NCBI GenBank assembly: GCA_004322045.1
Contig: SCRN01000023.1
Coordinates: 62,001 to 126,000 of the forward strand
Source: Paraburkholderia sp.
GTDB taxonomy: Bacteria; Pseudomonadota; Gammaproteobacteria; Burkholderiales; Burkholderiaceae
DNA length: 64,000 nt
Reading direction: 5' to 3'
Numbering within the stretch: position 1 is the first letter of the stretch; every line of letters begins with the position of its first letter. Positions 48,842-59,018 of the stretch are shown here, one piece after another. A program made the translations under genes and the position numbers. Under the pieces are notes generated by a model. That model searched no databases, had not been told where the DNA came from, and saw only the letters and a program-made list of their open reading frames with translations.

Positions 48842-48880
48842 GGGGCCACACCATAGCCGGGGAAGCAGTCGGCCGTCAAC

Positions 48881-48899
48881 CGACAAGCGCCGGTTGTCG
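48881..48899. promoter_or_regulatory. Palindrome between hutG and the HigA-like gene
   Basis: CGACAA and TTGTCG are 6-base arms around 7 bases, 41-59 bases upstream of the HigA-like ATG. An overlapping CAACCG/CGGTTG pair is also present. HigA proteins usually bind a dyad over their own promoter, so autoregulation is plausible; without a T-run it is not an intrinsic hut terminator. Confidence 0.4.
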
Positions 48900-48901
48900 C
48901 G

Positions 48902-49705
48902 TCAAATTTGCGCAAGCGCAACATCGAGCACCGTGTCGAGCAACGCTTCGACGCGCCCCGCCAGCGCCTCGTCGTAAGCGTAAGGCCGCGTTTCTTGCAT
49001 GTAGGTGCGCTGCGACAGCTCGAGTTGCACGGCGTGGATGCTCTCGTCGGGGCGTCCGTACTGCCGCGTGATATAGCCGCCCTTGAAGCGCCCGTTCGCC
49101 ACGGCCGTGTAGGCGCCGTCGCGCGTCACGCTCTCGGCCAAGGCTTCGGCCATTCCGCCCGCAGCGCTCGCCCCGTCGGCCGTGCCGAAATTGAAGTCGG
49201 GCAACCGGCCCTCGAAAAACCTCGGTACCTGCGAGCGAATCGAATGCGCTTCCCATAGCAGAACCGCGCCATGTCTCGCTTTGAGCTCGGCGAGCGTTCG
49301 TGCAAGCACGTCATGATAGGGCTGCCAATAACGCGCGACGCGCCGCGCAACCTCGGCCTCGGTCGGCGCTCCGCCCGGATGGTAAAGCGGCGCTTTGTCG
49401 AACGTGTCGATGGGAACCAAGCCCGTCGTGTCTCGTCCCGGATACAAATTCGCGTCATCGGGCGGGCGGTTCAGGTCGATCACATATCGGGCATGCGACG
49501 GCACGAGCAGCGCAGCCCCGCGGCGCGCCGCAAACGCATACAAGCGGTCGAGGTGCCAATCGCAATCGTCCACATGGCGGGCGACCTCGGTCATCGTCGC
49601 CAGAATCCCGGCGGGAATGTGCGTGCCGACATGCGGCATCGAAATCAGCAGCGGCAACGTGCCGGGCCGCAGGTCGAAAATGGCGGGATCGGTAGAGGCG
49701 TTCAT
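48902..49705 (-). CDS. hutG: N-formylglutamate deformylase HutG
   Basis: This 267-residue zinc amidohydrolase-type protein splits N-formylglutamate to glutamate and formate, the last step of the HutF/HutG branch. Motifs: PLLISMPHVGTHIPAGILAT (start of the N-formylglutamate amidohydrolase family), DCDWHLDRLYAFAARRGAA, YVIDLNRPPDD and LWEAHSIRSQVPRFFEGRLP. It is the last hut gene on the minus strand, 134 bases after hutF, with a HigA-like gene 60 bases downstream. Confidence 0.94.
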   Translation of the reverse strand: MNASTDPAIFDLRPGTLPLLISMPHVGTHIPAGILATMTEVARHVDDCDWHLDRLYAFAARRGAALLVPSHARYVIDLNRPPDDANLYPGRDTTGLVPIDTFDKAPLYHPGGAPTEAEVARRVARYWQPYHDVLARTLAELKARHGAVLLWEAHSIRSQVPRFFEGRLPDFNFGTADGASAAGGMAEALAESVTRDGAYTAVANGRFKGGYITRQYGRPDESIHAVQLELSQRTYMQETRPYAYDEALAGRVEALLDTVLDVALAQI

Positions 49706-49839
49706 GGTCCGTCAATCGAAACTCGAAAGGTCTCTCAGCTTAGCGCGCGCCGGGCGCGGCGTCATGCGTGCTCGCGTTCATCAGCAAGCTCGGGATCACG
49801 GCGTGAACACACGCAAGCAGCGCCCAAGCCTTCCCGCGC

Positions 49840-51231
49840 TCATGCCAGCAACGGGGCGAGCGCCTCGCGATACGCCGCGTACGCTCGCGCTTCGTCTTCG
49901 TGCCGGCCGTCGCGCACGACGCAGCGCCCGCCCGTATGGACTTCAAGGATAGGCGAAGCTCCGTGCTCGCAAAACACGACGCCTGCAAGCCAGCTTTCCG
50001 GGCGGCGCCCATCGAGCGACGGATGTGCGGCATCGAGCACGAGCCAGTCGGCGCGGCGCCCCGGCTCGAGCGCGCCGACGGCGCGTCCGCTCGCCTGCGC
50101 GCCGCCCGCCAGCGCGGCGTCGAAGAGCCGCTCCGCCACTTGCGGCCGGGCCTCGGAAGCCAGCACGTTGCGTTGACGTTTCATCAGACGCTGCCCGTAT
50201 TCGAGCAGCCGCAGCTCCGCGCGCCAATCGACGGCGATATGGCTGTCCGATCCCACGCCGATGCGTCCGCCCGCCTCCAGGTAGGCTTGCGCGGGAAAGA
50301 CGCCGTCGCCCAAATTCGCCTCCGTGGTGAGGCATAAGCCCGCCACTGCGCCGCTCGCCGCAAGCGCTGCCGTTTCCGCCGGGTCGATATGGGTCGCATG
50401 GACGAGGCACCAGCGCGCATCGACATCGAAGCGATCGAGCAGCCATGTCACGGGCCTCGCCCCCGTCGCGGCAATGCATTCGTCGACTTCGCCCATCTGC
50501 TCGGCAATGTGAAGATGAATGGGCGCACCCGGCAAATGCTCATCGAGCCCCTCCAACAACGTGCGCAACGAAGCCTCGGACACGGCGCGCAGCGAATGCG
50601 GCGCGACGCCGTAAGCGAGCGCGCCATGCTCGGGACGCGCGCGGCGCAGCGCAGCCAAGAGGTCGAGCAACGACTCGGGCGTATTGAGGAAGCGGCGTTG
50701 ATCGGGCCTTGGCTCGCGCATGGGCAAGCCGCTGTATTGGTAGAGCACGGGCAGCATCGTCATGCCGATGCCCGTCTGCGAGGCGGCGTCGACGACACGC
50801 TGTGCGAGTTCGGCCCGGTTCTCATAGCCGCCGCCATCGCTCATGTGATGGACGTAATGAAATTCGCAAACCGACGTATAGCCCGCTTTGAGCATTTCGA
50901 CGTAGACCCAGCGTGCGATGGCTTCGAGCCGCTCCGGTGTGATTCGCGCCGCGAACCGATACATGAGGTCGCGCCAGCTCCAAAAGTTGTCGCTCGCCTG
51001 CGCGCGGTACTCGGCAAGCCCCGCCATCGCGCGCTGGAACGCGTGCGAATGCAGGTTCGGCATGCCTGGCAAGACCGGCCCACGCGCACGGGTGGCATGC
51101 GCGGGGGCCGCAGCTTCGGCTGTCACGGCCGTGAGCGTGCCCGCGTCGTCCCACTCGAGCAGCACATCGCGCCGCCACCCTTCCGGCAGGTAAGCATGCG
51201 CGGCGAACAACGCATGACGATCGGTCGTCAC
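49840..51231 (-). CDS. hutF: Formimidoylglutamate deiminase HutF
   Basis: This 463-residue amidohydrolase starts at GTG 51231, chosen because AAGGAG sits 6-7 bases upstream and because hutI ends one base before it. Metal-site motifs are MPNLHSHAFQRAMAGLAEYR (HxH), HLHIAEQMGEVDEC, LVHATHIDP and RIGVGSDSHIAVDWRAEL. It converts N-formimidoylglutamate to N-formylglutamate and ammonia, defining the five-step histidine route rather than the HutE/formiminotransferase route. Longer in-frame starts upstream overlap hutI and are rejected. Confidence 0.94.
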   Translation of the reverse strand: MTTDRHALFAAHAYLPEGWRRDVLLEWDDAGTLTAVTAEAAAPAHATRARGPVLPGMPNLHSHAFQRAMAGLAEYRAQASDNFWSWRDLMYRFAARITPERLEAIARWVYVEMLKAGYTSVCEFHYVHHMSDGGGYENRAELAQRVVDAASQTGIGMTMLPVLYQYSGLPMREPRPDQRRFLNTPESLLDLLAALRRARPEHGALAYGVAPHSLRAVSEASLRTLLEGLDEHLPGAPIHLHIAEQMGEVDECIAATGARPVTWLLDRFDVDARWCLVHATHIDPAETAALAASGAVAGLCLTTEANLGDGVFPAQAYLEAGGRIGVGSDSHIAVDWRAELRLLEYGQRLMKRQRNVLASEARPQVAERLFDAALAGGAQASGRAVGALEPGRRADWLVLDAAHPSLDGRRPESWLAGVVFCEHGASPILEVHTGGRCVVRDGRHEDEARAYAAYREALAPLLA

Positions 51232-51232
51232 A

Positions 51233-52498
51233 TCAAGCTCCTTCGGGGAAAGCCGGTCGCTCGGCGGCGTGCGCCCATTGCGCCGTGGGGGCGCGATAGA
51301 CGGTGGCGCCGGCGCGCACCACGCGTTGGGCGAGCGGCCGGCCGATCCAGTAGGCGAGTTCGGCCAAGCTGCCGGTCTGCCAGGCCACGAAGTCGGCCGA
51401 CCGCCCGGGCGCGAGTCGACCATGGCGCTCGCTTTGCCCGAGCGCGCGCGCTGCGTGTCGTGTGACGCCTTGCAACACCTCGGGCAACGTCAAGCGAAAC
51501 AGCGTGCAGCCCAGATTGAGCATCGCGAGCAACGAGGTTGCGGGCGAGGTGCCCGGGTTGCTGTCGGTCGCGAGCGCGATCGGCACGCCGTAGCGGCGCA
51601 GCAAATCGATCGGGGGCAACTGTGTCTCGCGGATGAAGTAGTAGGCGCCCGGCAGCAGCACGGCGACGGTGCCCGCCGCTTTCATCGCCTGAACGCCGGC
51701 TTCGTCGAGAAACTCGAGATGATCGGCCGACAGCGCGCGGTGACGCGCCGCGAGCGCCGCGCCACCCGCGAGGCTCAATTGCTCGGCATGCATCTTCACC
51801 GGCAAGCCGCGGCGCGCCGCCGTCTCGAACACGCGCTCGCTCTGGGCCAGCGTGAAACCGATGCGCTCGCAAAAAACGTCGACGGCATCGACGAGGCCCT
51901 CGTCGGCCAGTGCAGGCAACATCCGCTCGCATACTTCGTCGATGTAGGCGTCCGCGCGCCCGGCATATTCCGGGGGCAACGCATGGGCCCCGAGAAACGT
52001 CGTGTAGACCGAAACCGGATAACGACGCTCGAGCGAGCGCGCGACGCGCAGCATCTTGCGCTCGGCACTCAGTTCGAGCCCGTAGCCGGACTTGATTTCG
52101 ATGGCGCCGACGCCTTCCGCCAATAACGGCTCCAAGCGCGCGGCGGCCGAGGCGAACAACGCATCCTCATCGGCTGCACGCGTGGCGCGCACCGTCGAAA
52201 CGATGCCGCCTCCGCGCTGTGCGATCTCTTCGTAGCTCGCACCCGCGAGCCTGAGCGCGAATTCGTCGGCGCGGTTGCCGCCGTACACGAGATGCGTGTG
52301 ACAATCGACGAGACTCGGCGTGACCCAAGCGCCGCCGAGGTCCTCGCGAGGCCAACCGGCAAACTCGCGCGGCAAATCCCGAGCGGCCCCCAGCCATACG
52401 ACGCTGCCGTCGCGCACGGCAAGCGCAGCATGGACGATCGTTTCGTCCGGGTCGCCGCTCGCACACAGATTCAAGTTGTGCCAAACGAGATCGCTCAT
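51233..52498 (-). CDS. hutI: Imidazolonepropionase HutI
   Basis: This 421-residue amidohydrolase starts at ATG 52498 (GAGAAAG upstream). Visible motifs: [20 protein letters not shown] metal site, [48 protein letters not shown] and [20 protein letters not shown]. It hydrolyses 4-imidazolone-5-propionate to N-formimidoylglutamate. The stop is adjacent to the hutF GTG, indicating coupled translation. It lies 38 bases after hutD. Confidence 0.95.
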   Translation of the reverse strand: MSDLVWHNLNLCASGDPDETIVHAALAVRDGSVVWLGAARDLPREFAGWPREDLGGAWVTPSLVDCHTHLVYGGNRADEFALRLAGASYEEIAQRGGGIVSTVRATRAADEDALFASAAARLEPLLAEGVGAIEIKSGYGLELSAERKMLRVARSLERRYPVSVYTTFLGAHALPPEYAGRADAYIDEVCERMLPALADEGLVDAVDVFCERIGFTLAQSERVFETAARRGLPVKMHAEQLSLAGGAALAARHRALSADHLEFLDEAGVQAMKAAGTVAVLLPGAYYFIRETQLPPIDLLRRYGVPIALATDSNPGTSPATSLLAMLNLGCTLFRLTLPEVLQGVTRHAARALGQSERHGRLAPGRSADFVAWQTGSLAELAYWIGRPLAQRVVRAGATVYRAPTAQWAHAAERPAFPEGA

Positions 52499-52536
52499 GA
52501 CTTTCTCATAGACATCGGCCGGCAATGCGACGTCCT

Positions 52537-53220
52537 TCAAACGTAGCGCACGCACACAATGATTGCGACACCGCCGCCGGTCACCTCGCACGAGACACCG
52601 TGCGCCGCATCCAGCACGATCGTATCCATCGACGATAGCTCGAATTTCGCCGCAGCAGCCGACAGCACACCGGGCGCCGGAGCAGGCGCGCCGCGTTCGA
52701 GCCGAACGCCGAGCGCACCACTTGCGCAAAACACGAGCGCCGCATCCGCATCGAGCACGCGCCGATTCGCATGCGATCCATCCCAGAGTTCGAGCGACGC
52801 ATGCGCGCAATCGCGCCGAACCATCAAGTTGAAATCGCGCGTCGCGCCATCCACGAGTTGCGCATCGACCGCCGCCGCACCGTCGAAGCGCGCAAGCGCT
52901 AGCGGTTCGGTGAGAGCGAACGTCGCGCCATGCGCTTGGCTAAGATGCATACCCGCACCCGCGAGCAAAACGAGGGTGCGCTCGACGCCGGGAAACTGCG
53001 AGAACGGACCGGAGCGCTCCACCTCGGCAACGCTGACTCGCCAAACGAACGTGTCGAGGCTCGCGCCGACCGGGTAAGCCGCGATTTCACGCGTGAGGCC
53101 GCCGCCATTCTTCCAACGCGTGGCCGTCAACGCCGCGCCGCGCACGACCCGCGGCCAAGGTTGCGGCGCCCCGCCGCAGGCCGCATCCTCCGCCGGATGA
53201 ACGTGGGCCGGCATGAGCAT
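52537..53220 (-). CDS. hutD: HutD-family cupin protein
   Basis: This 227-residue protein matches Hut[19 protein letters not shown] near the N-terminus, then [20 protein letters not shown] and [16 protein letters not shown]. HutD is a conserved accessory of hut operons, proposed to limit or sense urocanate; it is not a pathway enzyme. Its ATG shares a base with the hutU stop (TGATG), the tightest form of coupling, so it is made in step with urocanase. Confidence 0.92.
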   Translation of the reverse strand: MLMPAHVHPAEDAACGGAPQPWPRVVRGAALTATRWKNGGGLTREIAAYPVGASLDTFVWRVSVAEVERSGPFSQFPGVERTLVLLAGAGMHLSQAHGATFALTEPLALARFDGAAAVDAQLVDGATRDFNLMVRRDCAHASLELWDGSHANRRVLDADAALVFCASGALGVRLERGAPAPAPGVLSAAAAKFELSSMDTIVLDAAHGVSCEVTGGGVAIIVCVRYV

Positions 53221-54908
53221 CAACGCCCGAGCATGGGCAGCTTCAGCCCGACCTCGCGCGCAGTCGCGCACGCCAGATCGTAGCCGGCGTCGGCATGCCG
53301 CATGATGCCGGTGGCGGGATCGTTGAAGAGCACGCGCTCGATGCGCCGCGCGGCCGCATCGGTGCCGTCGCAGACGATGACCACCCCCGCATGCTGACTG
53401 AAACCCATCCCCACGCCGCCGCCATGATGGATCGACACCCAGGTCGCGCCGCCTGCCGTATTGAGCAACGCATTGAGTAGCGGCCAATCGCTCACTGCAT
53501 CCGAGCCGTCCTTCATCGCTTCCGTTTCACGGTTCGGGCTAGCAACGGAACCCGTATCGAGGTGATCGCGGCCGATCACGATCGGCGCTTTCAATTCGCC
53601 GCGCTCGACCATCTCGTTGAAAGCGAGCCCCAAGCGGTAACGATCCTTGACGCCCACCCAGCAAATGCGCGCGGGCAACCCTTGGAACGCGATGCGCTCG
53701 CGCGCCATGTCGAGCCAGTTGTGCAGATGAGGATCGTCGGGAATCAACTCCTTGACCTTCGCATCGGTCTTGTAGATGTCCTCAGGATCTCCCGAGAGCG
53801 CCACCCAGCGGAACGGCCCCTTGCCTTCGCAAAAGAGCGGCCGGATATAGGCCGGCACGAACCCCGGGAAATCGAAGGCATTGGCCACACCCATGTCCTG
53901 CGCCATCTGCCGAATGTTGTTCCCGTAATCGAGCGTCGCGGCCCCGCGCTCCTGCAGCGTCAGCATCGCGCGCACTTGTCTTGCCATCGATTGCTTTGCC
54001 GGCGCGACGATACTTTGCGGATCGGTCTTTTGCCGTTCGCGCCATTGCTCGATGCTCCATCCCTGCGGCAGATAGCCGTTGATGGGATCGTGCGCGCTCG
54101 TCTGATCGGTCACGCAATCGGGCGTGACGCCGCGCGCCACGCAGGCTTCGAACACGTCGACCGCATTGCCGACGAGGCCGACGGAGACAGGCTTGCCGCT
54201 CGCCTTGGCCGCGTCGATCATCGCGAGCGCCTCGTCGAGCGTCTTGGCCTTCTTGTCGACGTAGCGCGTCTTCAAGCGAAAATCGATCCGCGTTTCATCG
54301 CACTCGACGGCGATCATCGAGAACCCCGCCATCGTCGCCGCGAGCGGCTGTGCGCCGCCCATGCCGCCGAGGCCGCCGGTCAGGATCCAGCGCCCCGACG
54401 GGTCGCCGTTGAAATGTTGGTTGGCGACGGCGTAGAACGTCTCGTACGTACCTTGCACGATTCCCTGGCTACCGATGTAGATCCAACTGCCGGCCGTCAT
54501 TTGGCCGTACATCATGAGGCCCTTGCGATCGAGCTCGTGAAAGTGCTCCCAGGTCGCCCAATGCGGGACAAGGTTCGAATTGGCGAGCAGGACACGGGGC
54601 GCGTCCGGATGCGTGCGGAAGACGCCAACGGGCTTGCCCGATTGGATCAACAGCGTTTCGTCGTCTTCGAGATCCTTCAGCGCGGCGAGGATGCGATCGA
54701 AACAATCCCAATTGCGCGCTGCCCGGCCGATGCCGCCGTAGACGACGAGCGCATGCGGATGCTCGGCCACTTCGGCATCGAGGTTGTTTTGGATCATTCG
54801 GTACGCGGCTTCGGTCAGCCAGCTCTTGCACGTCTTCTCGGCTCCGCGCGGCGCGCGGATCGTGCGCGTCGGGTCGAGGCGCGGATCGAAGGGTTTCGGA
54901 TCGTTCAT
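53220..54908 (-). CDS. hutU: Urocanate hydratase HutU
   Basis: This 562-residue NAD-dependent urocanase is full length for the family (about 555). It starts at ATG 54908 after GAGAGGAC. Conserved blocks are [40 protein letters not shown], the NAD site [20 protein letters not shown] and [20 protein letters not shown] with the catalytic region. [20 protein letters not shown] is near the end. It adds water to urocanate to give imidazolonepropionate. It is followed by hutD with stop/start overlap. Confidence 0.96.
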   Translation of the reverse strand: MNDPKPFDPRLDPTRTIRAPRGAEKTCKSWLTEAAYRMIQNNLDAEVAEHPHALVVYGGIGRAARNWDCFDRILAALKDLEDDETLLIQSGKPVGVFRTHPDAPRVLLANSNLVPHWATWEHFHELDRKGLMMYGQMTAGSWIYIGSQGIVQGTYETFYAVANQHFNGDPSGRWILTGGLGGMGGAQPLAATMAGFSMIAVECDETRIDFRLKTRYVDKKAKTLDEALAMIDAAKASGKPVSVGLVGNAVDVFEACVARGVTPDCVTDQTSAHDPINGYLPQGWSIEQWRERQKTDPQSIVAPAKQSMARQVRAMLTLQERGAATLDYGNNIRQMAQDMGVANAFDFPGFVPAYIRPLFCEGKGPFRWVALSGDPEDIYKTDAKVKELIPDDPHLHNWLDMARERIAFQGLPARICWVGVKDRYRLGLAFNEMVERGELKAPIVIGRDHLDTGSVASPNRETEAMKDGSDAVSDWPLLNALLNTAGGATWVSIHHGGGVGMGFSQHAGVVIVCDGTDAAARRIERVLFNDPATGIMRHADAGYDLACATAREVGLKLPMLGR

Positions 54909-54980
54909 GAATGTCCTCTCTTTCTGCATGCGTTCGGTTCAGGTACTGCGGGGCGCAAACGGATGACTGACGGCTTGCGC

Positions 54981-55700
54981 TCAGAAATGGCCCGTGAAGC
55001 GATAACGGCTGCCGGGGTGCCAAAGGTCGGCCACCGAGGCGACTTGCTCGCGCGACCACGTGCGCCGATGCAGCACCAAGCACGGCTCGCCCTCGTCCAT
55101 CGTCAATTGGCTCGTGGTGAAGGCGTCCGGTAGCGCCGCCTCGATGCGGTACTCGACGCGCTGCAGCGGTGCGACGCGCATCAAGTATTGGTTCGGCGTG
55201 ATGCGTGAAAAATCCTGCAGCGCATATTCGGGCGCGACGGCCGGATTGACCCAGCGCGCTTCGAGTTGGACAGGTTCGTCGTTCTCGAAATGCAGCACGC
55301 GCGAATGAAACACGGGGCTGCCGGGTTTGATCTGCATTTCGTCGGCAAGCGCTTCGCCGGCCACCGTCGCACCCAGTTCGAGCACCTGCGCGCGATAGCG
55401 ATGGCCGCGCGCGGCGATCTCGTCGGAAATACTGCGAATCGCCACCAGCGTCGATTCGTACTTCGGCCGCGCGACGAAGGTCCCCGCGCCTTGCACGCGC
55501 GTGAGCACCTGCTCCGCCGTCAACTCGCGCAGCGCGCGGTTCACCGTCATACGCGCCACTTTGAATTCGCGCGCGAGCTCGTTCTCGGAGGGCACCAGAT
55601 CGCCCTCGGCCCACTCGCCCGAGTGAATCCGCTCGAGGATGAAATCTTTGATGCCCTGATAGGCGGGCGCGTTCGCGTTCATCGGTTTGACAGAGTCCAT
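54981..55700 (-). CDS. hutC: Histidine utilization repressor HutC (GntR family)
   Basis: This 239-residue protein has an N-terminal GntR winged helix (YQGIKDFILERIHSGEWAEG; ELAREFKVARMTVNRALREL) and a UTRA effector domain at about 90-235 typical of HutC (RVLHFENDEPVQLEARWVNP; ITPNQYLMRVAPLQRVEYRI). It should bind urocanate and release hut operators. It lies inside the operon between hutH (8 bases away) and hutU, giving autoregulation. Start at ATG 55700 or the internal ATG at 55682 cannot be separated. Confidence 0.94.
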   Translation of the reverse strand: MDSVKPMNANAPAYQGIKDFILERIHSGEWAEGDLVPSENELAREFKVARMTVNRALRELTAEQVLTRVQGAGTFVARPKYESTLVAIRSISDEIAARGHRYRAQVLELGATVAGEALADEMQIKPGSPVFHSRVLHFENDEPVQLEARWVNPAVAPEYALQDFSRITPNQYLMRVAPLQRVEYRIEAALPDAFTTSQLTMDEGEPCLVLHRRTWSREQVASVADLWHPGSRYRFTGHF

Positions 55701-55708
55701 CGCTCAGC

Positions 55709-57244
55709 TCAGGCTGCAACGCTCGCTTCCGACGGAAACGAGAACGGACTCGCTTGCGCGATCGTGCCTTCTTCCACCAGTCGTGTAATGGCCGCGATAT
55801 CGGGTGCGAAATAGCGATCCAAGTCGTAGTGGGGCACATGTTTGCGCACCGTTAGCATGACGCGCTCGAGCGCCGGGCTCGTGCGATGCGGCGCGCGCAG
55901 ATCGACGCCTTGTGCGGCCGCGAGCAGCTCGATCGCCAAGATGTGCGCCGTGTTGCTCGCGATGTCGGCGAGCTTGCGCGCCGCGAACGTGGCCATCGAG
56001 ACGTGATCCTCCTGATTCGCGGAAGTGGGCAGCGAATCGACCGACGCCGGGTGCGCGAGCGTCTTGTTCTCCGACGCCAACGCCGCGGCCGTCACGTGCG
56101 CGATCATGAAGCCGGAATTGACGCCGCCGTCTTTGACGAGGAACGGGGGCAGCCCCGACAAGGTGGCGTCGATGAGCAGCGCGATGCGGCGCTCGGCGAG
56201 CGCGCCGATCTCGGCCGCCGCGAGCGCGAGGTTGTCGGCGGCGAATGCGACGGGTTCGGCGTGGAAGTTGCCGCCCGATAGGACTTCACCCGTATCGGGG
56301 AAGACGAGCGGATTGTCGGAGACAGCATTCGCTTCGACGAGCAGCACGTCGGCAGCGTGGCGCATCTGGTCGAGGCATGCGCCCATCACTTGCGGCTGGC
56401 ACCGCAAGCTGTACGGATCTTGCACCTTGCCGCAATCGCGGTGAGACAGATTGATGCTCGAACCGTCGAGCAGCGCGCGATAGGCCGCGGCCGCATCGAT
56501 CTGGCCGCGATGGCCGCGCAACGCATGAATGCGCGCGTCGAACGGTTTGACCGAGCCGGCGGCCGCATCCACCGACAATGCGCCGGCTACCAGCGCAGTG
56601 CGAAACAAGTCCTCGATAGCGAACAAGTTGTACAAGGCGAGCGCCGTCGAGGCTTGCGTGCCGTTGAGCAGCGCAAGCCCCTCTTTCGCTTGCAATGCGA
56701 GCGGTGCGAGACCGGCCAGCTTCAGGCCTTCGGCCGCGCTCATGCGCTCGCCGCGTGCGGTGACTTCACCGATGCCGAGCAGCGTCGCCGACATATGGGC
56801 GAGCGGCGCCAGATCGCCCGATGCGCCGACCGACCCTTTGATCGGAATGACCGGCAGGACGTCGGCGTTGACTAGCGTCACGAGCGCATCCATGACTTCG
56901 CCCCTGATGCCCGAATGCCCGCGACCGAGGCTGGAGAGCTTGAGCGCAATCAAGAGCCGCACAACGGGCGCGGCCATCGGCTCACCGACGCCCACCGCAT
57001 GCGAGAGCACGAGATTGCGTTGCAATAGTTCGAGCTGGTCGTGCGCGATGTGCGTGCTCGCCAACCGGCCGAATCCGGTGTTGATGCCGTAAGCGGGCTC
57101 GCCCTTCGCCGCGATATCCGCGACTGCTTTCGCGCCGGCATCGATCACGGGGCGGCTGGCCGGATCGAGCGTCAGCGTGACGCGCTCGCGCGCAATGCGG
57201 CGCAATTGAGGAAGCGTCAAATGGCCAGGCGTAAGAATCATCAT
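55709..57244 (-). CDS. hutH: Histidine ammonia-lyase HutH
   Basis: This 511-residue enzyme starts at ATG 57244 (AGGA 8 bases upstream); an ATG at 57253 is less likely by homology. The tripeptide that cyclises to the MIO electrophile is A141-S142-G143 in [20 protein letters not shown]. Other conserved blocks are [36 protein letters not shown] and [20 protein letters not shown]. It deaminates histidine to urocanate, the committed step. First gene of the hutHCUDIFG operon, with HutC-like operators upstream. Confidence 0.95.
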   Translation of the reverse strand: MMILTPGHLTLPQLRRIARERVTLTLDPASRPVIDAGAKAVADIAAKGEPAYGINTGFGRLASTHIAHDQLELLQRNLVLSHAVGVGEPMAAPVVRLLIALKLSSLGRGHSGIRGEVMDALVTLVNADVLPVIPIKGSVGASGDLAPLAHMSATLLGIGEVTARGERMSAAEGLKLAGLAPLALQAKEGLALLNGTQASTALALYNLFAIEDLFRTALVAGALSVDAAAGSVKPFDARIHALRGHRGQIDAAAAYRALLDGSSINLSHRDCGKVQDPYSLRCQPQVMGACLDQMRHAADVLLVEANAVSDNPLVFPDTGEVLSGGNFHAEPVAFAADNLALAAAEIGALAERRIALLIDATLSGLPPFLVKDGGVNSGFMIAHVTAAALASENKTLAHPASVDSLPTSANQEDHVSMATFAARKLADIASNTAHILAIELLAAAQGVDLRAPHRTSPALERVMLTVRKHVPHYDLDRYFAPDIAAITRLVEEGTIAQASPFSFPSEASVAA

Positions 57245-57313
57245 GGGAAACATCCTGTGTTTGTCTCGTGTGTTTTGCGGCGAGTCGCGGTGATCGACTC
57301 CAGCTTGACAAGG

Positions 57314-57342
57314 AGTCTAGTGCGGCCAGCTTGTATAGACAA
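57314..57342 (-). promoter_or_regulatory. hutH promoter overlapped by a HutC-like operator
   Basis: On the minus strand TTGTCT (57342-57337) and TAGACT (57319-57314) are separated by exactly 17 bases. The -35 box is half of the dyad TTGTATAGACAA (57331-57342), close to the HutC consensus TTGTATATACAA as I recall it. Repressor binding there would block polymerase. Predicted leader length is about 60 bases. Confidence 0.6.
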
Positions 57343-57532
57343 CTCGTTTTTATTGCGAAATCATTAGGGATTTCCACTAGATAGCGCTCGCTTTCCTCCG
57401 TCGCTCGATCGCCACTTTCCTACGAGGGCAATGTGGCTGGAGTCCATACCAAGCGTGGAAACGAGGTGAAAGTTGGAATGACGAAGTGCACGAGAAGTGA
57501 GCCGGCGCAATCGATTACCGGCTGCATCGATG

Positions 57533-57544
57533 TTGTCTAGACAA
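57533..57544. promoter_or_regulatory. Second HutC-like operator, perfect palindrome
   Basis: TTGTCTAGACAA is a perfect 12-base dyad, 202 bases from the first site and about 280 bases before the LysR start. The outer TTGT/ACAA half-sites equal those of the promoter-proximal operator. It may strengthen repression through looping or link the LysR gene to urocanate. Confidence 0.5.
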
Positions 57545-57822
57545 ATCGATCCGAACAAGCCAACGGCGCGCTACGTTAGGCGCAGCGGCTACCGCACCGG
57601 CTGCGCCCGCGCACTGGGGCGCAGCTAGCGCTCGTTCGCCAAGCGCCTACCAAAGCTATCAGTTACGGATCCGCATAAGAATGGCTTAAATCGGGCACGA
57701 CCGAATGCATTTTGGCGGGCGTGCACCCGCGCCCGCCGGCCGCCCGCCGAACTGGTCCGATTGGGCCGCGCGCCCGGCTTGCGCTTCGTGTTCTTCCCGC
57801 AACTCTTGCATGGGGTACTCGC

Positions 57823-58884
57823 ATGGCAACGCCTCTCGTTCGACTAGCACCGCTCGATCTGATCCGCGGCTTCGTCGCCGTCGGCCGCCGCATGAGCGTC
57901 ACGCTCGCGGCCGAGGATCTATGTTTGACCCAATCCGCCGTCAGCCGGCAAATTCATTCGCTCGAAGATGCACTCGGCGTGCCGCTGTTCCATCGCGGCT
58001 ATCGTTCGATCTCCTTCACTCAGGCCGGCGAGCGCTTGTTCCGCACGGCCGATAGCGTCGTGCGCCAGCTGCAGGACGCCTTCGAGGCAATCACGCGGCC
58101 GGCCGAGCGGCAACCGGTGACCGTCACCGCAAGCATCGGCGCGACCGCCCTGTGGCTGCTGCCGCGGCTGTCCGAGCTCCAGCGCCGCTATCCGGACCTG
58201 GACGTGCGCGTGGCGGCCAACGACAAACTGCTCGATCTGCGCACGGAGGGGATCGACCTCGCCCTTCGTTACGCGAGCGTAGCCAACCCGCCGCCGGGGG
58301 CGACGCGCCTGTTCGACGACACGATCATCGCTGTCGCGCACCCGTCGCTGGCGCTCGACCGGCTCGATGCCGATGCGCTCGGGCGTCATGCGCTGCTCGA
58401 GTTCGACGCCTTGCGCCGGCCGCTCACTCGGTGGTCCGATCACTTGGCTGCGCTCGGTTTGAGCGAGGCCAGGCCCCGCAGCATCCTGCACTTCGATCAG
58501 TGCGACCAAGTCATACAAGCGGCGCTCGCCGGCCAAGGCATCGCGCTTGGAACGGTCGATCTGGTGCAACCGCTGATCGACGAAGGCAGGCTGGTGGCTC
58601 TGACCGCAGGCAAGAACCGCGCTGGAGCATATGCCTATTGGATCGTGCAAGCGGATACGCTCGCCCGTCCGGAAGTGCGCGATGTCGCGCAGTGGCTGGC
58701 CGAGCAGGCGCGCTTGCCGGCGCCGCCGGCAGAGCGTCCCGTGGTCGCCGGCCACCCCGCGCGCGCCGCGCTCGCTCCTTGCCCACCGCCGGCCGCACCC
58801 ATTGTGCCGCCGTACCTGAGCGCCGGCGCCGCAGCGCGCGCGACCGAGGCGACATCGGCCGCCGAACGCGCGGCACTTTCATAG
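57823..58884 (+). CDS. LysR-family regulator (GcvA-like) with Pro/Ala-rich tail
   Basis: This 353-residue protein starts at ATG 57823. The winged helix is LDLIRGFVAVGRRMSVTLAA with EDLCLTQSAVSRQIHSLEDA. The effector domain contains VTASIGATALWLLPRLSELQ and LLDLRTEGIDLALRYASVAN, typical of the GcvA/AmpR group. The last 50 residues are a Pro/Ala-rich extension (LAPCPPPAAPIVPPYLSAGA) not seen in most family members. It is divergent from hutH and shares its control region, but histidine genes already have HutC, so its target is uncertain. Confidence 0.9.
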   Translation: MATPLVRLAPLDLIRGFVAVGRRMSVTLAAEDLCLTQSAVSRQIHSLEDALGVPLFHRGYRSISFTQAGERLFRTADSVVRQLQDAFEAITRPAERQPVTVTASIGATALWLLPRLSELQRRYPDLDVRVAANDKLLDLRTEGIDLALRYASVANPPPGATRLFDDTIIAVAHPSLALDRLDADALGRHALLEFDALRRPLTRWSDHLAALGLSEARPRSILHFDQCDQVIQAALAGQGIALGTVDLVQPLIDEGRLVALTAGKNRAGAYAYWIVQADTLARPEVRDVAQWLAEQARLPAPPAERPVVAGHPARAALAPCPPPAAPIVPPYLSAGAAARATEATSAAERAALS

Positions 58885-59018
58885 ACATGTGCATGGCAAA
58901 GCCCGCATCCCACTATTTGTGGTAGTTGTGGTGGAATCGGGCGGCGGGTGAAATCGACGGCGTCCGCATCCGGCGCCGAATACAACGCGCCGGGTGAACA
59001 CTTTCGAGGTGACACCCG

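Larger units (their letters stand above)
57245..57822. other. Divergent control region between hutH and the LysR gene
   Basis: These 578 bases contain no gene. They are AT-richer than average between 57330 and 57550. Two HutC-like dyads are present (57331-57342 and 57533-57544) together with a good sigma-70-like promoter for hutH. The long spacing suggests DNA looping between the two sites or independent control of the rightward LysR gene. Confidence 0.6.
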
